The notes under the pieces: generated by a model | Told to the model about the DNA's origin: nothing | What the model saw: only the letters and a program-made list of their open reading frames with translations | Databases searched by the model: none | In this document: piece after piece, positions 8,632 to 18,542 of the stretch | How the letters are laid out: each line of letters starts with the position of its first letter | How positions within the stretch are numbered: the stretch's first letter is position 1 | Translations under genes and position numbers: made by a program | NCBI GenBank assembly: GCA_020072965.1 | Contig: JAIQFY010000021.1 | Coordinates: 16,424-80,423, forward strand | Reading direction: 5' to 3' | From: Terriglobia bacterium | GTDB lineage: Bacteria > Acidobacteriota > Terriglobia > JAIQFV01 | DNA length: 64,000 bases

Positions 8632-11600
8632 ATGAGCGATACTTCCCCCGTACACGTGGGCCAAGTCATTAAAGGCGCGCTGTTCAACGAACCGATGCGG
8701 GTGGAGACCGTTCGCCCAGGTGGAAACGATAGCTGGACATTGGGGCTCGTTGGGACGCATTCAGATCGCTTCCGGAATGTGACTCTCACCCACAAAGATA
8801 TTCAAACCCTGACAATTCTCGATAAATCTGCAACCTACAACGGGGATGCTTCCCTCCTCCGCTTGGGACTCCAGGCTTACGCGCTGGGAATCGCTTTTGA
8901 GTTCGATCCCTACTTCGGCCTTTCCATTTCTCGCGTTGACCCTCTACCGCACCAGCTCGAAGCCGTATACGACTACCTTCTCAAACTTCCTCGTGTACGG
9001 TTCTTGCTGGCTGACGATGCAGGTGCCGGCAAGACGATCATGGCAGGCTTGCTTATCCGCGAGCTTAAGCTTCGCGGGTTGGCCGATCGCATCCTAGTTG
9101 TTTGTCCCTCAAACCTCACCTTCCAATGGCAACGTGAGCTTAGAGAAAAGTTCGACGAGAAATTCCAGGTCCTGAAGGGCGACTCCATCCGCGATCAATT
9201 TGGGGTCAATCAGTGGATTGAACAAAAGCACGTGATCACTTCCCTGGACCTGGCCAAGCGTACCGACATTTTACCTGGTCTGCGCCAAGTCCACTGGGAC
9301 CTGGCGATTGTCGACGAAGCTCATCGGATGTCGTGGACTCCGCCGGCCCGAAAAACTGCCCGTTATGGCTTGGGTGAGTTGCTTCGTGAGACAACGGATC
9401 ATCTGCTGCTGATGACAGCAACACCCCATAAAGGGGACCCAACCAACTTTTCATTGTTCCTTCAGTTGTTAGATTACGATGCCTACGCCGATGTGAAATC
9501 GATTCACGAAGCGATGGAGCGTCGACGCGCGCCTTTTTATCTGCGACGAACGAAAGAAGCAATGGTCTATTTTCCAGAACGACAGAGCGACGGCACCTGG
9601 GTGGCGAGGAAGATTTTCACTAAACGCATCCCTAAGACCGTCGACTTTCAGATCGATGGTGTGGAGTTCGAGCTCTATCGCAAAGTCACCCGATTCGTGA
9701 AGCAACAGAGTGCCAAGGCCGCGGCTCATGGAGACGATCCTCGCGCCCGCGCTGTTGGATTTCTGATGTCTCTTTATCAGCGACGTCTCGCTTCGAGCAC
9801 CCATGCAATGTGGCACTCCCTGGAGAATCGCGCCCGAAGACTCCAAACCGGTTTGCAAAAGGCCCAAGAATTAGCCCGCCTCGCGCCGCCTGACCTTCCG
9901 TCGCCCGAAGAACTGGAAGAAATGGAAGAAACTGAGCGTGACCGCCTTGAGGAGATGCTGGAGGCAATCACTTTAGCCGGCAATCCCGAACAGGTTCATG
10001 AAGAGATTCAGCAATTGAAAACCCTTGCGCAGGACGCCAAGAATGTGGAGGAGTCAGCGACCGAAGCGAAACTCTCTCGCCTCAAAGGGCTTTTGCAGGA
10101 AGAGGGATTCTTCGATCATCCCGAAAAGCGTCTTCTCCTCTTCACGGAATTCCGAGACACGTTGGACTACCTCATGGATTGCCTCAAAGAGTGGGGTTTC
10201 CGCGTAGGCTGCATCCACGGCGGAATGAAATCCGGTTCACGCGACGAACCGAACACACGGCTTTATTCAGAACAGCAATTCAAGGATAGTGAAATCCAGA
10301 TCCTCGTGGCAACAGAAGCGGCTGGTGAAGGGATCAATCTTCAATGCTGTCATATCCTCTTCAATTACGACATCCCCTGGAATCCCAATCGTCTGGAACA
10401 GCGAATGGGGCGGATTCACCGTTATGGCCAGCAGTTTGATTGTCTGATCTTTAATTTTGTTGCGACCAACACCATCGAGGGTCGCGTTCTGCAGCGGTTA
10501 CTGGAAAAGCTCCAGGAAATCCGCAATGCCCTTGAAGACGATGCGGTTTTCAATGTGGTCGGAGAAGTTTTGCCCGCCGCTCACATTGAGCGCGTTCTTC
10601 GTGATTACTATGCCGGAAAGCTGGGAGACGATGACCTCGAAGACCGGTTGTTGAAGAACGTGGATACCAACCAATTCCGTGCCATCTGCCAGAACGCGCT
10701 TGAAGGCCTGGCCACCAAAAAGCTCAACTTGGAAATGCTCATTGAGCGCCGAGCCCGGGCACAGGAACGCCGGGTAGTTCCCGAAACCATCGCGCGTTTT
10801 ATTCGAGATTCAGCAGAACAAGTGCCTCTCGCCTTGAAACCGGTTTCTGCCATGCCTCACACCTTTGAGCCTGCGAAGACCCCGTCGGTTTTGCATAACT
10901 ATGAGGTTCAGCCAGATTGGAAGCTGTCGGCACTCGCTACGCGCTACCCACGCTTTTCAACCGATCGTGAAACAGCGGAGAAAAACAACCTCGAATGGGT
11001 GACGCCGGGGCACCCCCTTTTTGAAGCACTACGCAGGCACAGCCTTGGTCTTGCCCAAGAAGCTTTTTCCAAGGGGGCCTGTTTCTACTCCCTGCAACAT
11101 TCTTCCCCCGCTCGGCTTGATTACTATCGAGCGCGGGTGATTGACGGCTTGGCACAAGTGGTTCATGAGCGGCTTTTCGCAGTCGAACTGGCTGATGGGC
11201 AAATTCGGCTTCAAGAGCCGAATATCATTGGAAATTACACACCCGCTTCTGCTGATGCCGATCTCCCACCGGTTGTTTCACTGCCCGAGGACATCGATTG
11301 GCTGAATGTGAACGCGTTGAACCCGTTCTTGGAAGAGGTTCGTTCAGAGCGAGTTGCCGAAGTGGACCGAATTGGTCAACACATTGAACTCTCTTTGACG
11401 GAACTCTTGCAAAAAGCTGATGAAGAAATCGGTAAAGCTGCGGGCGATGTGGAACAGAAATTACAAGGCTCAGAAGGCCGTCTCGCGCAAGCCGAGACGC
11501 GCCACGCGGAACTGTTGACGCGGCGAGAAAAGCGGCGACAGGAATTGGCCAGTCAACGCGCCCTATCACTACAGGCGGTCGAACGCATCGCAAGCGTGCT

Positions 11601-12066
11601 CGTCCTTCCGCATCCCGACCGCGATGCTCCGGAGATTCGACGCCTGCAACCCGATTACGAGACTGAAGCTACAGCTATGCGGGTGGCTATCGAACACGAG
11701 CAATCCCTCGGGCGGCAAGTCAGTGATGTTCATGAGAAGAATTTGGGATACGACATCACAAGTTTGGATATGAGTTCTGGAGAGTTACGACTTATTGAGG
11801 TCAAAGGTATCGGTGAAGCCACGGGGACAGTGCTCTTGACTCCAAACGAACGGCGAGTCGCTGAAGATCGGCGTGATTGCTACTGGTTGTACGTCGTCAC
11901 CAACTGCAATACAAAGCCTCAACTTCAGGAACCGATTGGCGACCCTGCCCGCTTTAAATGGCACGAAGTGAAGAAGGTCGATCACTATTGGTTGGAGGTT
12001 GATGCCATCACCAGGCCAATGAAAATTCGAGAGGGGTCCCCGCCCTTTGGGGGTGCGCAGAAATGA
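8632..12066 (+). CDS. SNF2-type DEAD/H helicase with C-terminal DUF3883 (Hma/DISARM-like defence helicase)
   Basis: 1144 residues. Motif I is DDAGAGKTIMAGL (about 128-140), motif II DEAH (228), motif III TATPH. The C-lobe carries ATEAAGEGINLQ and NRLEQRMGRIHRYGQ (arginine fingers near 591). This is the SF2 Swi2/Snf2 arrangement found in DISARM DrmD and related phage-defence helicases. A charged coiled-coil (about 915-985) precedes a DUF3883-like domain (about 1000-1100; LRLIEVKGIGEATG), a fold related to PD-(D/E)XK nucleases and common at the ends of defence proteins. It would translocate on DNA as the motor of the system. The stop codon overlaps the next gene's start (ATGA), so the helicase and Fic proteins are translationally coupled. 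It is the first gene of a six-gene operon. Upstream ribosome site is weak. Confidence 0.88.
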   Translation: MSDTSPVHVGQVIKGALFNEPMRVETVRPGGNDSWTLGLVGTHSDRFRNVTLTHKDIQTLTILDKSATYNGDASLLRLGLQAYALGIAFEFDPYFGLSISRVDPLPHQLEAVYDYLLKLPRVRFLLADDAGAGKTIMAGLLIRELKLRGLADRILVVCPSNLTFQWQRELREKFDEKFQVLKGDSIRDQFGVNQWIEQKHVITSLDLAKRTDILPGLRQVHWDLAIVDEAHRMSWTPPARKTARYGLGELLRETTDHLLLMTATPHKGDPTNFSLFLQLLDYDAYADVKSIHEAMERRRAPFYLRRTKEAMVYFPERQSDGTWVARKIFTKRIPKTVDFQIDGVEFELYRKVTRFVKQQSAKAAAHGDDPRARAVGFLMSLYQRRLASSTHAMWHSLENRARRLQTGLQKAQELARLAPPDLPSPEELEEMEETERDRLEEMLEAITLAGNPEQVHEEIQQLKTLAQDAKNVEESATEAKLSRLKGLLQEEGFFDHPEKRLLLFTEFRDTLDYLMDCLKEWGFRVGCIHGGMKSGSRDEPNTRLYSEQQFKDSEIQILVATEAAGEGINLQCCHILFNYDIPWNPNRLEQRMGRIHRYGQQFDCLIFNFVATNTIEGRVLQRLLEKLQEIRNALEDDAVFNVVGEVLPAAHIERVLRDYYAGKLGDDDLEDRLLKNVDTNQFRAICQNALEGLATKKLNLEMLIERRARAQERRVVPETIARFIRDSAEQVPLALKPVSAMPHTFEPAKTPSVLHNYEVQPDWKLSALATRYPRFSTDRETAEKNNLEWVTPGHPLFEALRRHSLGLAQEAFSKGACFYSLQHSSPARLDYYRARVIDGLAQVVHERLFAVELADGQIRLQEPNIIGNYTPASADADLPPVVSLPEDIDWLNVNALNPFLEEVRSERVAEVDRIGQHIELSLTELLQKADEEIGKAAGDVEQKLQGSEGRLAQAETRHAELLTRREKRRQELASQRALSLQAVERIASVLVLPHPDRDAPEIRRLQPDYETEATAMRVAIEHEQSLGRQVSDVHEKNLGYDITSLDMSSGELRLIEVKGIGEATGTVLLTPNERRVAEDRRDCYWLYVVTNCNTKPQLQEPIGDPARFKWHEVKKVDHYWLEVDAITRPMKIREGSPPFGGAQK

Positions 12067-13127
12067 TGACACTTCGAAAACTGACGCAGGGGCTCGATTC
12101 AATTCCTGCAACGACCGCTTGGTATCTGGCGGACCTTGGAGAAGCCCGCGGAAAGCAGGAGTTGTTCGTCAAACAGTCCCCACAAAAACTGAAAATCTTG
12201 CGCGAGCATGCTCTTATCGAAAGTGCCATTTCTTCGAACCGCATTGAAGGGGTGGAGGTGGACCAGAAGCGCATCGGCACAATTCTTTTTGGAAAGTCAC
12301 ATCTGCGAGACCGCGATGAGCAGGAGGTTCGCGGATATCGAGATGCGCTCGCGCTCATACATGAAAAAGGCGCAAAGCTATCCATTTCCGAAAAGACAAT
12401 CCTGCGGCTCCACGCCCTTGCTCGCGGAAGCATTGGGGACGCAGGAAAGTACAAAGAGAAAGATGGTGACATTAGTGAGAAGTATCCCGATGGCCGTGTG
12501 CGTATCCGTTTCAAGACGGTCTCCGCCGCAAAAGCGCCTTCTTTCGTGCAAGAGCTCATTGAAAACTGGGACGAATGTCTGGTGGCGCGATCGGCTCACC
12601 CTCTCATCGCCCTAGCCGCCATGAACCTCGATTTTTTGTGCATTCACCCTTTTCGCGACGGGAACGGCCGTGTCTCCCGGTTATTGCTTCTGCTGCAATG
12701 CTACCATCTGGGTTACGAAGTGGGCCGTTACATCAGCTTGGAGCGTCTCATCGAGCAGAACAAGGAGCGTTATTACGAGACCTTGGAGCAAAGTTCCCAC
12801 GGCTGGCACGAGGGAAAGCACGATCCCTGGATTTACATCAATTACATCCTCTTCATTCTCAAGAACGCCTACCGGGAATTTGAAGAACGCGTTGGACAGA
12901 TCAAGAGCCCTCGCGGTGCAAAAACAGCCCTTGTCGAAGCGGCTATTGAGAGCTTCACCGATAGTTTCAGTTTATCGCAACTGGAATGCGCTTGCCCGGG
13001 CGTGAGTCGTGACATGGTGAGAAGGGTATTGCGGAATCTTCAGAAGGTGGGGAAGGTCGAGTGTCTTGGGTTTGGCCCCGGGGCCTCTTGGAGGAGGAAA
13101 GAGGGTATTACTCCTAAATGGGGGTAA
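12063..13127 (+). CDS. Fic/DOC-family protein (probable AMP-transferase) with N-terminal inhibitory motif
   Basis: 354 residues. The Fic core motif HPFRDGNGRVSRLL has its catalytic His at residue 195. An (S/T)xxxE(G/N) inhibitory motif, S58-NRI-E62-G63, lies N-terminal, as in class II Fic proteins whose Glu blocks ATP until released. The C-terminus looks like a winged helix (SLSQLECACPGVSRDMVRRVLRNLQKVGKV, given here only to locate it near residues 300-335), an arrangement common in Fic proteins of this size. It starts within the helicase stop codon (ATGA, 4-base overlap). Fic enzymes transfer AMP or similar groups to Ser/Thr/Tyr of target proteins. Inside a defence operon it could modify a host target or regulate neighbouring components. 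The family is certain; its part in the system is inferred. Confidence 0.88.
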   Translation: MMTLRKLTQGLDSIPATTAWYLADLGEARGKQELFVKQSPQKLKILREHALIESAISSNRIEGVEVDQKRIGTILFGKSHLRDRDEQEVRGYRDALALIHEKGAKLSISEKTILRLHALARGSIGDAGKYKEKDGDISEKYPDGRVRIRFKTVSAAKAPSFVQELIENWDECLVARSAHPLIALAAMNLDFLCIHPFRDGNGRVSRLLLLLQCYHLGYEVGRYISLERLIEQNKERYYETLEQSSHGWHEGKHDPWIYINYILFILKNAYREFEERVGQIKSPRGAKTALVEAAIESFTDSFSLSQLECACPGVSRDMVRRVLRNLQKVGKVECLGFGPGASWRRKEGITPKWG

Positions 13128-13160
13128 TAATGAGGGTAATACTAGATGAATGAACGGTTG

Positions 13161-13233
13161 GTTGTAGGCCGGGTCCCCCGACCCGGTGCTGTTGAAAACT
13201 GGCAAGATCGCGCCGAGGCGGACGGCCTACAAC
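13161..13233. repeat. REP-like palindromic element between fic-like and PIN-like genes
   Basis: Outer arms GTTGTAGGCCG (13161-13171) and CGGCCTACAAC (13223-13233) are exact reverse complements. Inside the left half is another stem, CCGGGTC-CCC-GACCCGG (13169-13185). It occupies most of the only sizeable gap (about 180 bases) in the operon and could modulate readthrough or mark a past insertion point. Confidence 0.65.
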
Positions 13234-13309
13234 TGGCGCACACGAGATCCTGAATCGCCAGAAAAATCAGTGTCACGGACTCACCGAAGGTCAGAAGGAG
13301 GCTTGCTTT

Positions 13310-15466
13310 ATGTCCATTACCTCAGAATCGAAGATCTCAATTCCCTTGCCGGGCAGATCCCTGCAGCAGATGACCAACTTTGTCGCCATTGCCGAGACGA
13401 GCAATCAGCCAGAAGTCCTTCGAAAATTGATCCTTCATACGCTGTTCACATTCGAACAGGAGAAAGCATCAACTATTCAGGAGGTTGCCGCTATCCTGGA
13501 GACAATTTTCGGTTTAGCAATACCTAATCATCAGGTTCAGGAAGCCTTTGATAATCTGAAATTCACAGGACAGATTCAAGAACCCTTTGGCACAACTTAC
13601 GTCCTTTCGCAAGACGTTCGAAAAGAAGTGAAGGAACGAATTGATCGAGCGTCTCAACTGCAGGAACAGGTTAAGATGCAGTGGCTGGCCGAAATTGTTG
13701 GCCAATTCCCTGGTCTAGACTTAGACATGGCATGGGAAGCTCTGAGGGACTACCTTGCAACGGCATTTCTCCGGCATGGAATTCAAGTTGCAGCATTTCT
13801 CGATCCCTCTGTTGGGATTCCAGAAGAATACGCAACGAGCTTATCAACTCTTCTTGCTGATGCCGTGCGATCTAAATTTGATCTGATTCACCATCAAGGC
13901 GCGACGCATGCGCTATCGAATTTCTTGGCGAACGCTGGAAAGAATTTGGAAAGGGCTCTGTTCATATCAGAATGCGCCGATGGTGCGGCCAACTTTTTTT
14001 CGTTAGCCGTATCGCCGGAAGTTGCGACGCGATTCCGGGAGAAACTCAACGCAATTACGCTGTTTTGCGATACAAACTTCCTTTTTGGTATTCTCGACCT
14101 CCACGTGCATCCTCTTGTACAGGTTTCAAATGAGTTATTGGGCGCAATTGCTAAACATTCACTTCCCCTTACACTGCAATATCACACAGAGACGTTTCAC
14201 GAGCTCCTCTCTTCGATATCACATTATGGAGACATCCTCCGCCGACACAAGTGGTCAAGAGCACTCAGCCGGGCAGCCACAACATCTCACTTTATGTCAG
14301 GTGTTGAACTTAAATACCACCAGAAGAACGTGGAAACAGGGATTGATGTTGACGATTTTCTACGGCCCTATCAACACGTAGATGAGCTTCTGAGGGAGCG
14401 GAGCATTAATGTATACAATCCGCGAACAAATAGACTGATGGAACGTGCCACCCTCGAAGCTGAGTACAAGGAATTCTTACATCGACTGCGCAAGGACAAG
14501 CCTTATATATTGATAGCTCACGATGTTGCTGTGTTGGACTGCGTCCGTTCTCTACGGAATACTCTTCAGTCGACCCTCGAAGCTGGCACACTGCTCGTGA
14601 CCTGCGACTATGTATTATACCGATTCGACAGCGAGTCGAGTCGCAATGCAAAGACTTCGGCATCCGTTGTCTTGCCGAATGTCTTGTGGCAAGTCCTTCG
14701 GCCTTTTATCCCAGCCAGTCAAGATTTCGACCGGTCTTTTGCTGAAACTTTCGCCATTCCAGAATTCAGAACTATTGGGAGTGACGCATCCAAAGCCTGC
14801 TCGAAAATGTTAGGCCTCCTTGCTGCATACAAAGACTTTCCCGAGGAAACAGCGGCAAGGTTACTATCGAATGATATGTTGATAAATTCGCTGCGTACTG
14901 TCGAAGATGATGAGCAGTTCCGAGAACAGGTGGAGTCTGCCATCGCAGCCGAGAATCAAGTTCTTCTCGAGGAGCGGGCGGCCTTGGCAAAGCAAGTCGA
15001 GTCCTTGAAGGCCGAAAAGGAACGAGCCGAGCTCGAGGTCGGAGAGGAGAAGCATTTGCGTACCGATGCGGAGACACGACTTGCAGGAGTCGAAATGCGC
15101 AGCATCGAAGTGTCCAAACAACTCGAGATTGAGCACAACAACCTTGCGGAAGCTAATTCGTGTATTCAGAAGCTTGAGCAGTCAGCGAGAGACTGGGAAA
15201 AAATGGAGGCGCACAAGCGGCTCGTTAGGTCTGCGATTGGAAGGGCAGCCTTAGCATTTGTTATCTTGGTTGTTATCGAGGCAGTCATCGGATTGCTTGT
15301 ATGGCGTTATGGAGAAGGTCACAACCTGTTTCAAAAGCTCACCAGTGCTTGGCCTTGGCTGGCCCTTGGCTTCACTTCAGTGGCAGTTCTGTATCCCTTT
15401 CTCATGGGTAGGGATCGTATGCGGATGCTCAAGTGGTGGAAGGGAGAGATCGACTCTTGGAGATGA
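13310..15466 (+). CDS. Membrane-anchored PIN-like nuclease candidate with coiled coil
   Basis: 718 residues, not assigned to a named family. The start is supported by AGGAGG about 10 bases upstream. Residues 1-240 are helical with no motif I recognise. From about 250 a PIN-like pattern appears: FCDTNFLFGIL with Asp254, then HDVAVLD with Asp405 and Asp410, and LLVTCDYVLYRF with Asp433. This spacing of acidic residues suits a PIN RNase with a helical insertion. About 520-640 is a heptad-rich coiled coil. Two hydrophobic segments follow (about 643-665 and 678-697), with a basic C-terminus. A nuclease tethered to the inner membrane inside a restriction-like operon suggests an effector. The PIN call is by motif only. 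Confidence 0.6.
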   Translation: MSITSESKISIPLPGRSLQQMTNFVAIAETSNQPEVLRKLILHTLFTFEQEKASTIQEVAAILETIFGLAIPNHQVQEAFDNLKFTGQIQEPFGTTYVLSQDVRKEVKERIDRASQLQEQVKMQWLAEIVGQFPGLDLDMAWEALRDYLATAFLRHGIQVAAFLDPSVGIPEEYATSLSTLLADAVRSKFDLIHHQGATHALSNFLANAGKNLERALFISECADGAANFFSLAVSPEVATRFREKLNAITLFCDTNFLFGILDLHVHPLVQVSNELLGAIAKHSLPLTLQYHTETFHELLSSISHYGDILRRHKWSRALSRAATTSHFMSGVELKYHQKNVETGIDVDDFLRPYQHVDELLRERSINVYNPRTNRLMERATLEAEYKEFLHRLRKDKPYILIAHDVAVLDCVRSLRNTLQSTLEAGTLLVTCDYVLYRFDSESSRNAKTSASVVLPNVLWQVLRPFIPASQDFDRSFAETFAIPEFRTIGSDASKACSKMLGLLAAYKDFPEETAARLLSNDMLINSLRTVEDDEQFREQVESAIAAENQVLLEERAALAKQVESLKAEKERAELEVGEEKHLRTDAETRLAGVEMRSIEVSKQLEIEHNNLAEANSCIQKLEQSARDWEKMEAHKRLVRSAIGRAALAFVILVVIEAVIGLLVWRYGEGHNLFQKLTSAWPWLALGFTSVAVLYPFLMGRDRMRMLKWWKGEIDSWR

Positions 15467-15467
15467 A

Positions 15468-18400
15468 ATGCGGATGATCCCAAGGGAATGTAAGCGCCTT
15501 GCCGAAGTTGACTTTCCCATAGCAGTGGTCTCGAAACATTCTGCTCGAGAGAAGTCGATTCGGCATGGGCATCCGTCGACGCTTCATTTGTGGTGGGCGC
15601 GGCGGCCGTTGGCAGCGTGTCGGGCGATGCTCCTCGCTTTGCTGTTGCCAGATCCATGTGACGATCACTGCCCGCAGGATTTTAAGGAGAAGGCACGAAA
15701 GCTGCTGCGACCACCAGTCCATCCGAAGGTTGGTCCTGACGAGAAAGAGTTGCGGGTGGCGCTTCTCAAGTTCATCGGTGATTTCTCCAATTGGGATCTT
15801 GCCTCCGATCCGACTTACCTTGATGTTTCGCGGAGCTTGGTCAAAGCCGCTCATGAAGAGATGCCGTTGGTAGTCGATCCCTTTGCCGGAGGGGGTTCGA
15901 TTCCACTTGAGGCGTTGCGCTTGGGCTGCGAGGCTTTTGCAAGTGATCTAAATCCCGTCGCGTGTCTCATTCTCAAAGTCATGTTGGAGGACATCCCACG
16001 GCATGGGCCTGAACTCGCTGAAGATCTCCGTCGGATCGGGATGGAAATCAAGAAAAAAGCAGAGAAGGAGCTGGCCGAGTTCTATCCCAAGGATCTGGAT
16101 GGTGCCGCTCCTATTGCTTATCTTTGGGCGCGAACCGTGAAGTGCGAGGCACCGAATTGCGGAGCAGAAACCCCCCTTGTAAGGTCATTCTGGTTATGCA
16201 AGAAGGAAGATCGCAAGCGAGCCCTCCGGTACAAGATCTTTCGGTCGGGAGGGCGTTCCATCAGAATAGATTTTGAAATTTTCGAACCACATGGAGAGGG
16301 CGACGTTCCTCCGAGAACTGTTCAGCAAGGTCACGCAACCTGCTTAGCATGTGGCAGTATCCTGTCCAGAGATCGAGTACGTGCACAGTTGGCCGCTCAA
16401 CGCGGCGGCGCTGATGTCGTGTTTAATGACAAGGGTCAAAGGGTAGGGGGTGCGATTCTCTTGGCTGTCGTCGGCATGAAGCCGGGAGAGCAAGGACGTC
16501 AATACCGCTTGGCCCGGAATTTCGATTACCAATGTATTCAAGACGCTTGTATAAAGATAAAAAAGATTCTTGGCACAGTGACAGACCAGGGTAACTCCCT
16601 TTTGCCCACAGAAAACCTGCCTTCGCCCGCAAATAATAAGTATTCAGTGGATGGGCTTTACTACAATTTCTTCCCGCAAGTTAGGTACGGCCTTGAAACA
16701 TGGGGTGACTTCTTTAATGTTCGACAAAAACTGTCCCTCGCAGTTTTTGCAAATCTCATCAGAGAGCATTCTGAGACCATTCCGTCTCTTGTTTTGGCTT
16801 TAGGCAAACTTGTTGATCTGGCGAATACCGTCTGCCCATGGGAGCCTATTGCCGAGTGTCCACGGAATGTGCTGTCAAATGGTCGGATTAAGCCCTCTTG
16901 GAGTTATGCGGAGGGAGTACCGATTAGTTCTTCGAGTGCTAGTTTTGAAAAATGTATCGAGAATCTTGTCGCCGGATTGACTGCCACGATTGTCAATGTG
17001 CATCCCGGGAGTGTTGAACAAACCACTGCCCAGCACTCTCCCCTCCCAGACCACTCCGCTGATATATGGTTCACGGACCCGCCTTACTATGATGCCATTC
17101 CGTATGCAGCTCTTTCGGATGCCTTTTGGGTTTGGATAAAGCGTGCTTTGCCAAAACCTGGATTACTCCAACTCAAGACGGAGGGCGAAGAAGGATTGAC
17201 ACCAAAGTCTTTAGAGATCATCGACAACCTTGAGTTGTTACGTGGCATAAGGAAGGACAAAGCCAAAGCCGCTGGGATTCCAGTCAAGGATCGTGAATTC
17301 TTCGAAGTCAACATGGCTTCAGCCTTCAAAGAAGGGTGCCGCATTCTAATGAAAAACGGTATTGGATGTGTTGTCTTTGCACACCAGACGACTGAAGGGT
17401 GGGAGGCCTTGTTGTCTGGGATGATTCGGGGTGGGTGGGTGATCAAATCTTCGTGGCCTATTGCCACTGAAATGGCGCACCGTCTGCGAGCGAGGGATTC
17501 TGCCGCGCTTGCTACAAGCGTGCACCTCGTCTGCCGTCAGCGCCAAGATGACTCGCCGGTTGGGGACTGGGCCGATGTGTTGAGCGAGTTACCGAAGCGT
17601 GTTAGCGATTGGATGGAGCGCCTAGAATCCGAACACATTCGCGGTGCAGATTTGGTTTTTGCCTGTATCGGACCAGCACTAGAGATCTATAGTCGCTATT
17701 CGAAGGTCGTGGATGCCGAAGAACGAGAGATCCCGCTGGGTGGAGACCCAGAGGCTCGTGAGCCTCATCGCAGGGGTTTCTTAGCTTATGTGTGGGAAGC
17801 GGTCGGGCGTGCTGCTCTCGAGCAAATCTTAGGTACTGCTGAAGCGCGGGCGCGGAATAGTGCTGCGGGCTCACTTGAGGAAGATGCACGCCTAACGGCA
17901 CTGTTTCTTTGGGCGCTTCAGAGCACTGAGACAGAATCCGGAAATGGGAATGCGGACGAACCTGACGAGGAAGTGTCAGACGACGAAGAGAGCGAGGAGA
18001 GTCCCCAAAAGCCCAAGAAGGGTTTCAGCTTGATCTTCGATGTGGTGCGCCGATTTGCCCAACCGTTGGGAATTCACTTGCCTGAATGGGAAGGGCGAAT
18101 TATTGAAACGAAGAAGGGCGTGGTCCGCCTTTTCCCGGTAATTGAACGAGCCCGGCAATTGTTTGGTGAGGAGGGCGCTCAAGCGGTGGCGGATCGAATT
18201 GAGTTGGAACCGCGTCTTCCATTAACAGCTTGGTTGCCAGGATTGGAGCCGACCGCCGGTGCTCCCGAGATTAGACCCCGTAGAGGCGGGCGTCGGGCGG
18301 GAATTCGAGTTCCCGATGAGGCACTGCAAAGCCATCGGGGGGCAACAACACTGGATCGTGTTCATGCAGCAATGATCCTCCAAGCCAGTGGACGAGCCAA

Positions 18401-18542
18401 TGCTTTGCGGGCGCTTCTGAAAGCTGAGCAGGAACGGGGTCCGGATTTTTTGAGGCTGGCCAATGCCCTGTCAGCTCTTTATCCACGTGAGAGTGAGGAA
18501 AAACGACTTCTGGACGCAATGCTTGTAGCTATTCCAAGGTGA
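15468..18542 (+). CDS. DUF1156-containing DNA methyltransferase
   Basis: 1024 residues from ATG 15468, one base after the upstream stop (TGAAATG). The frame is open from 15258, but that part overlaps the PIN-like gene. ATG 15474 is also possible. The N-terminus (VVSKHSAREKSIRHGHPSTL, then LHLWWARRP) is the DUF1156 signature. DPFAGGGSIPLEALRLGCEA near residue 137 is the SAM-binding motif I, and TDPPYYDAIPY near residue 537 is the catalytic DPPY motif of amino-methyltransferases (N6-adenine or N4-cytosine). Paired cysteines between them (CEAPNC; CLACG) may bind zinc. The acidic EEVSDDEESEES stretch near residue 830 is a linker. DUF1156 methylases sit in defence islands next to DUF499 ATPases and helicases; this one should modify self DNA. 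Target site unknown. Confidence 0.87.
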   Translation: MRMIPRECKRLAEVDFPIAVVSKHSAREKSIRHGHPSTLHLWWARRPLAACRAMLLALLLPDPCDDHCPQDFKEKARKLLRPPVHPKVGPDEKELRVALLKFIGDFSNWDLASDPTYLDVSRSLVKAAHEEMPLVVDPFAGGGSIPLEALRLGCEAFASDLNPVACLILKVMLEDIPRHGPELAEDLRRIGMEIKKKAEKELAEFYPKDLDGAAPIAYLWARTVKCEAPNCGAETPLVRSFWLCKKEDRKRALRYKIFRSGGRSIRIDFEIFEPHGEGDVPPRTVQQGHATCLACGSILSRDRVRAQLAAQRGGADVVFNDKGQRVGGAILLAVVGMKPGEQGRQYRLARNFDYQCIQDACIKIKKILGTVTDQGNSLLPTENLPSPANNKYSVDGLYYNFFPQVRYGLETWGDFFNVRQKLSLAVFANLIREHSETIPSLVLALGKLVDLANTVCPWEPIAECPRNVLSNGRIKPSWSYAEGVPISSSSASFEKCIENLVAGLTATIVNVHPGSVEQTTAQHSPLPDHSADIWFTDPPYYDAIPYAALSDAFWVWIKRALPKPGLLQLKTEGEEGLTPKSLEIIDNLELLRGIRKDKAKAAGIPVKDREFFEVNMASAFKEGCRILMKNGIGCVVFAHQTTEGWEALLSGMIRGGWVIKSSWPIATEMAHRLRARDSAALATSVHLVCRQRQDDSPVGDWADVLSELPKRVSDWMERLESEHIRGADLVFACIGPALEIYSRYSKVVDAEEREIPLGGDPEAREPHRRGFLAYVWEAVGRAALEQILGTAEARARNSAAGSLEEDARLTALFLWALQSTETESGNGNADEPDEEVSDDEESEESPQKPKKGFSLIFDVVRRFAQPLGIHLPEWEGRIIETKKGVVRLFPVIERARQLFGEEGAQAVADRIELEPRLPLTAWLPGLEPTAGAPEIRPRRGGRRAGIRVPDEALQSHRGATTLDRVHAAMILQASGRANALRALLKAEQERGPDFLRLANALSALYPRESEEKRLLDAMLVAIPR

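Noticed and set aside
15258..15467. Earlier start for the DUF1156 methylase
   Set aside because: It would overlap the PIN-like gene by about 210 bases, and the extra residues show no conserved feature; DUF1156 starts right after ATG 15468.
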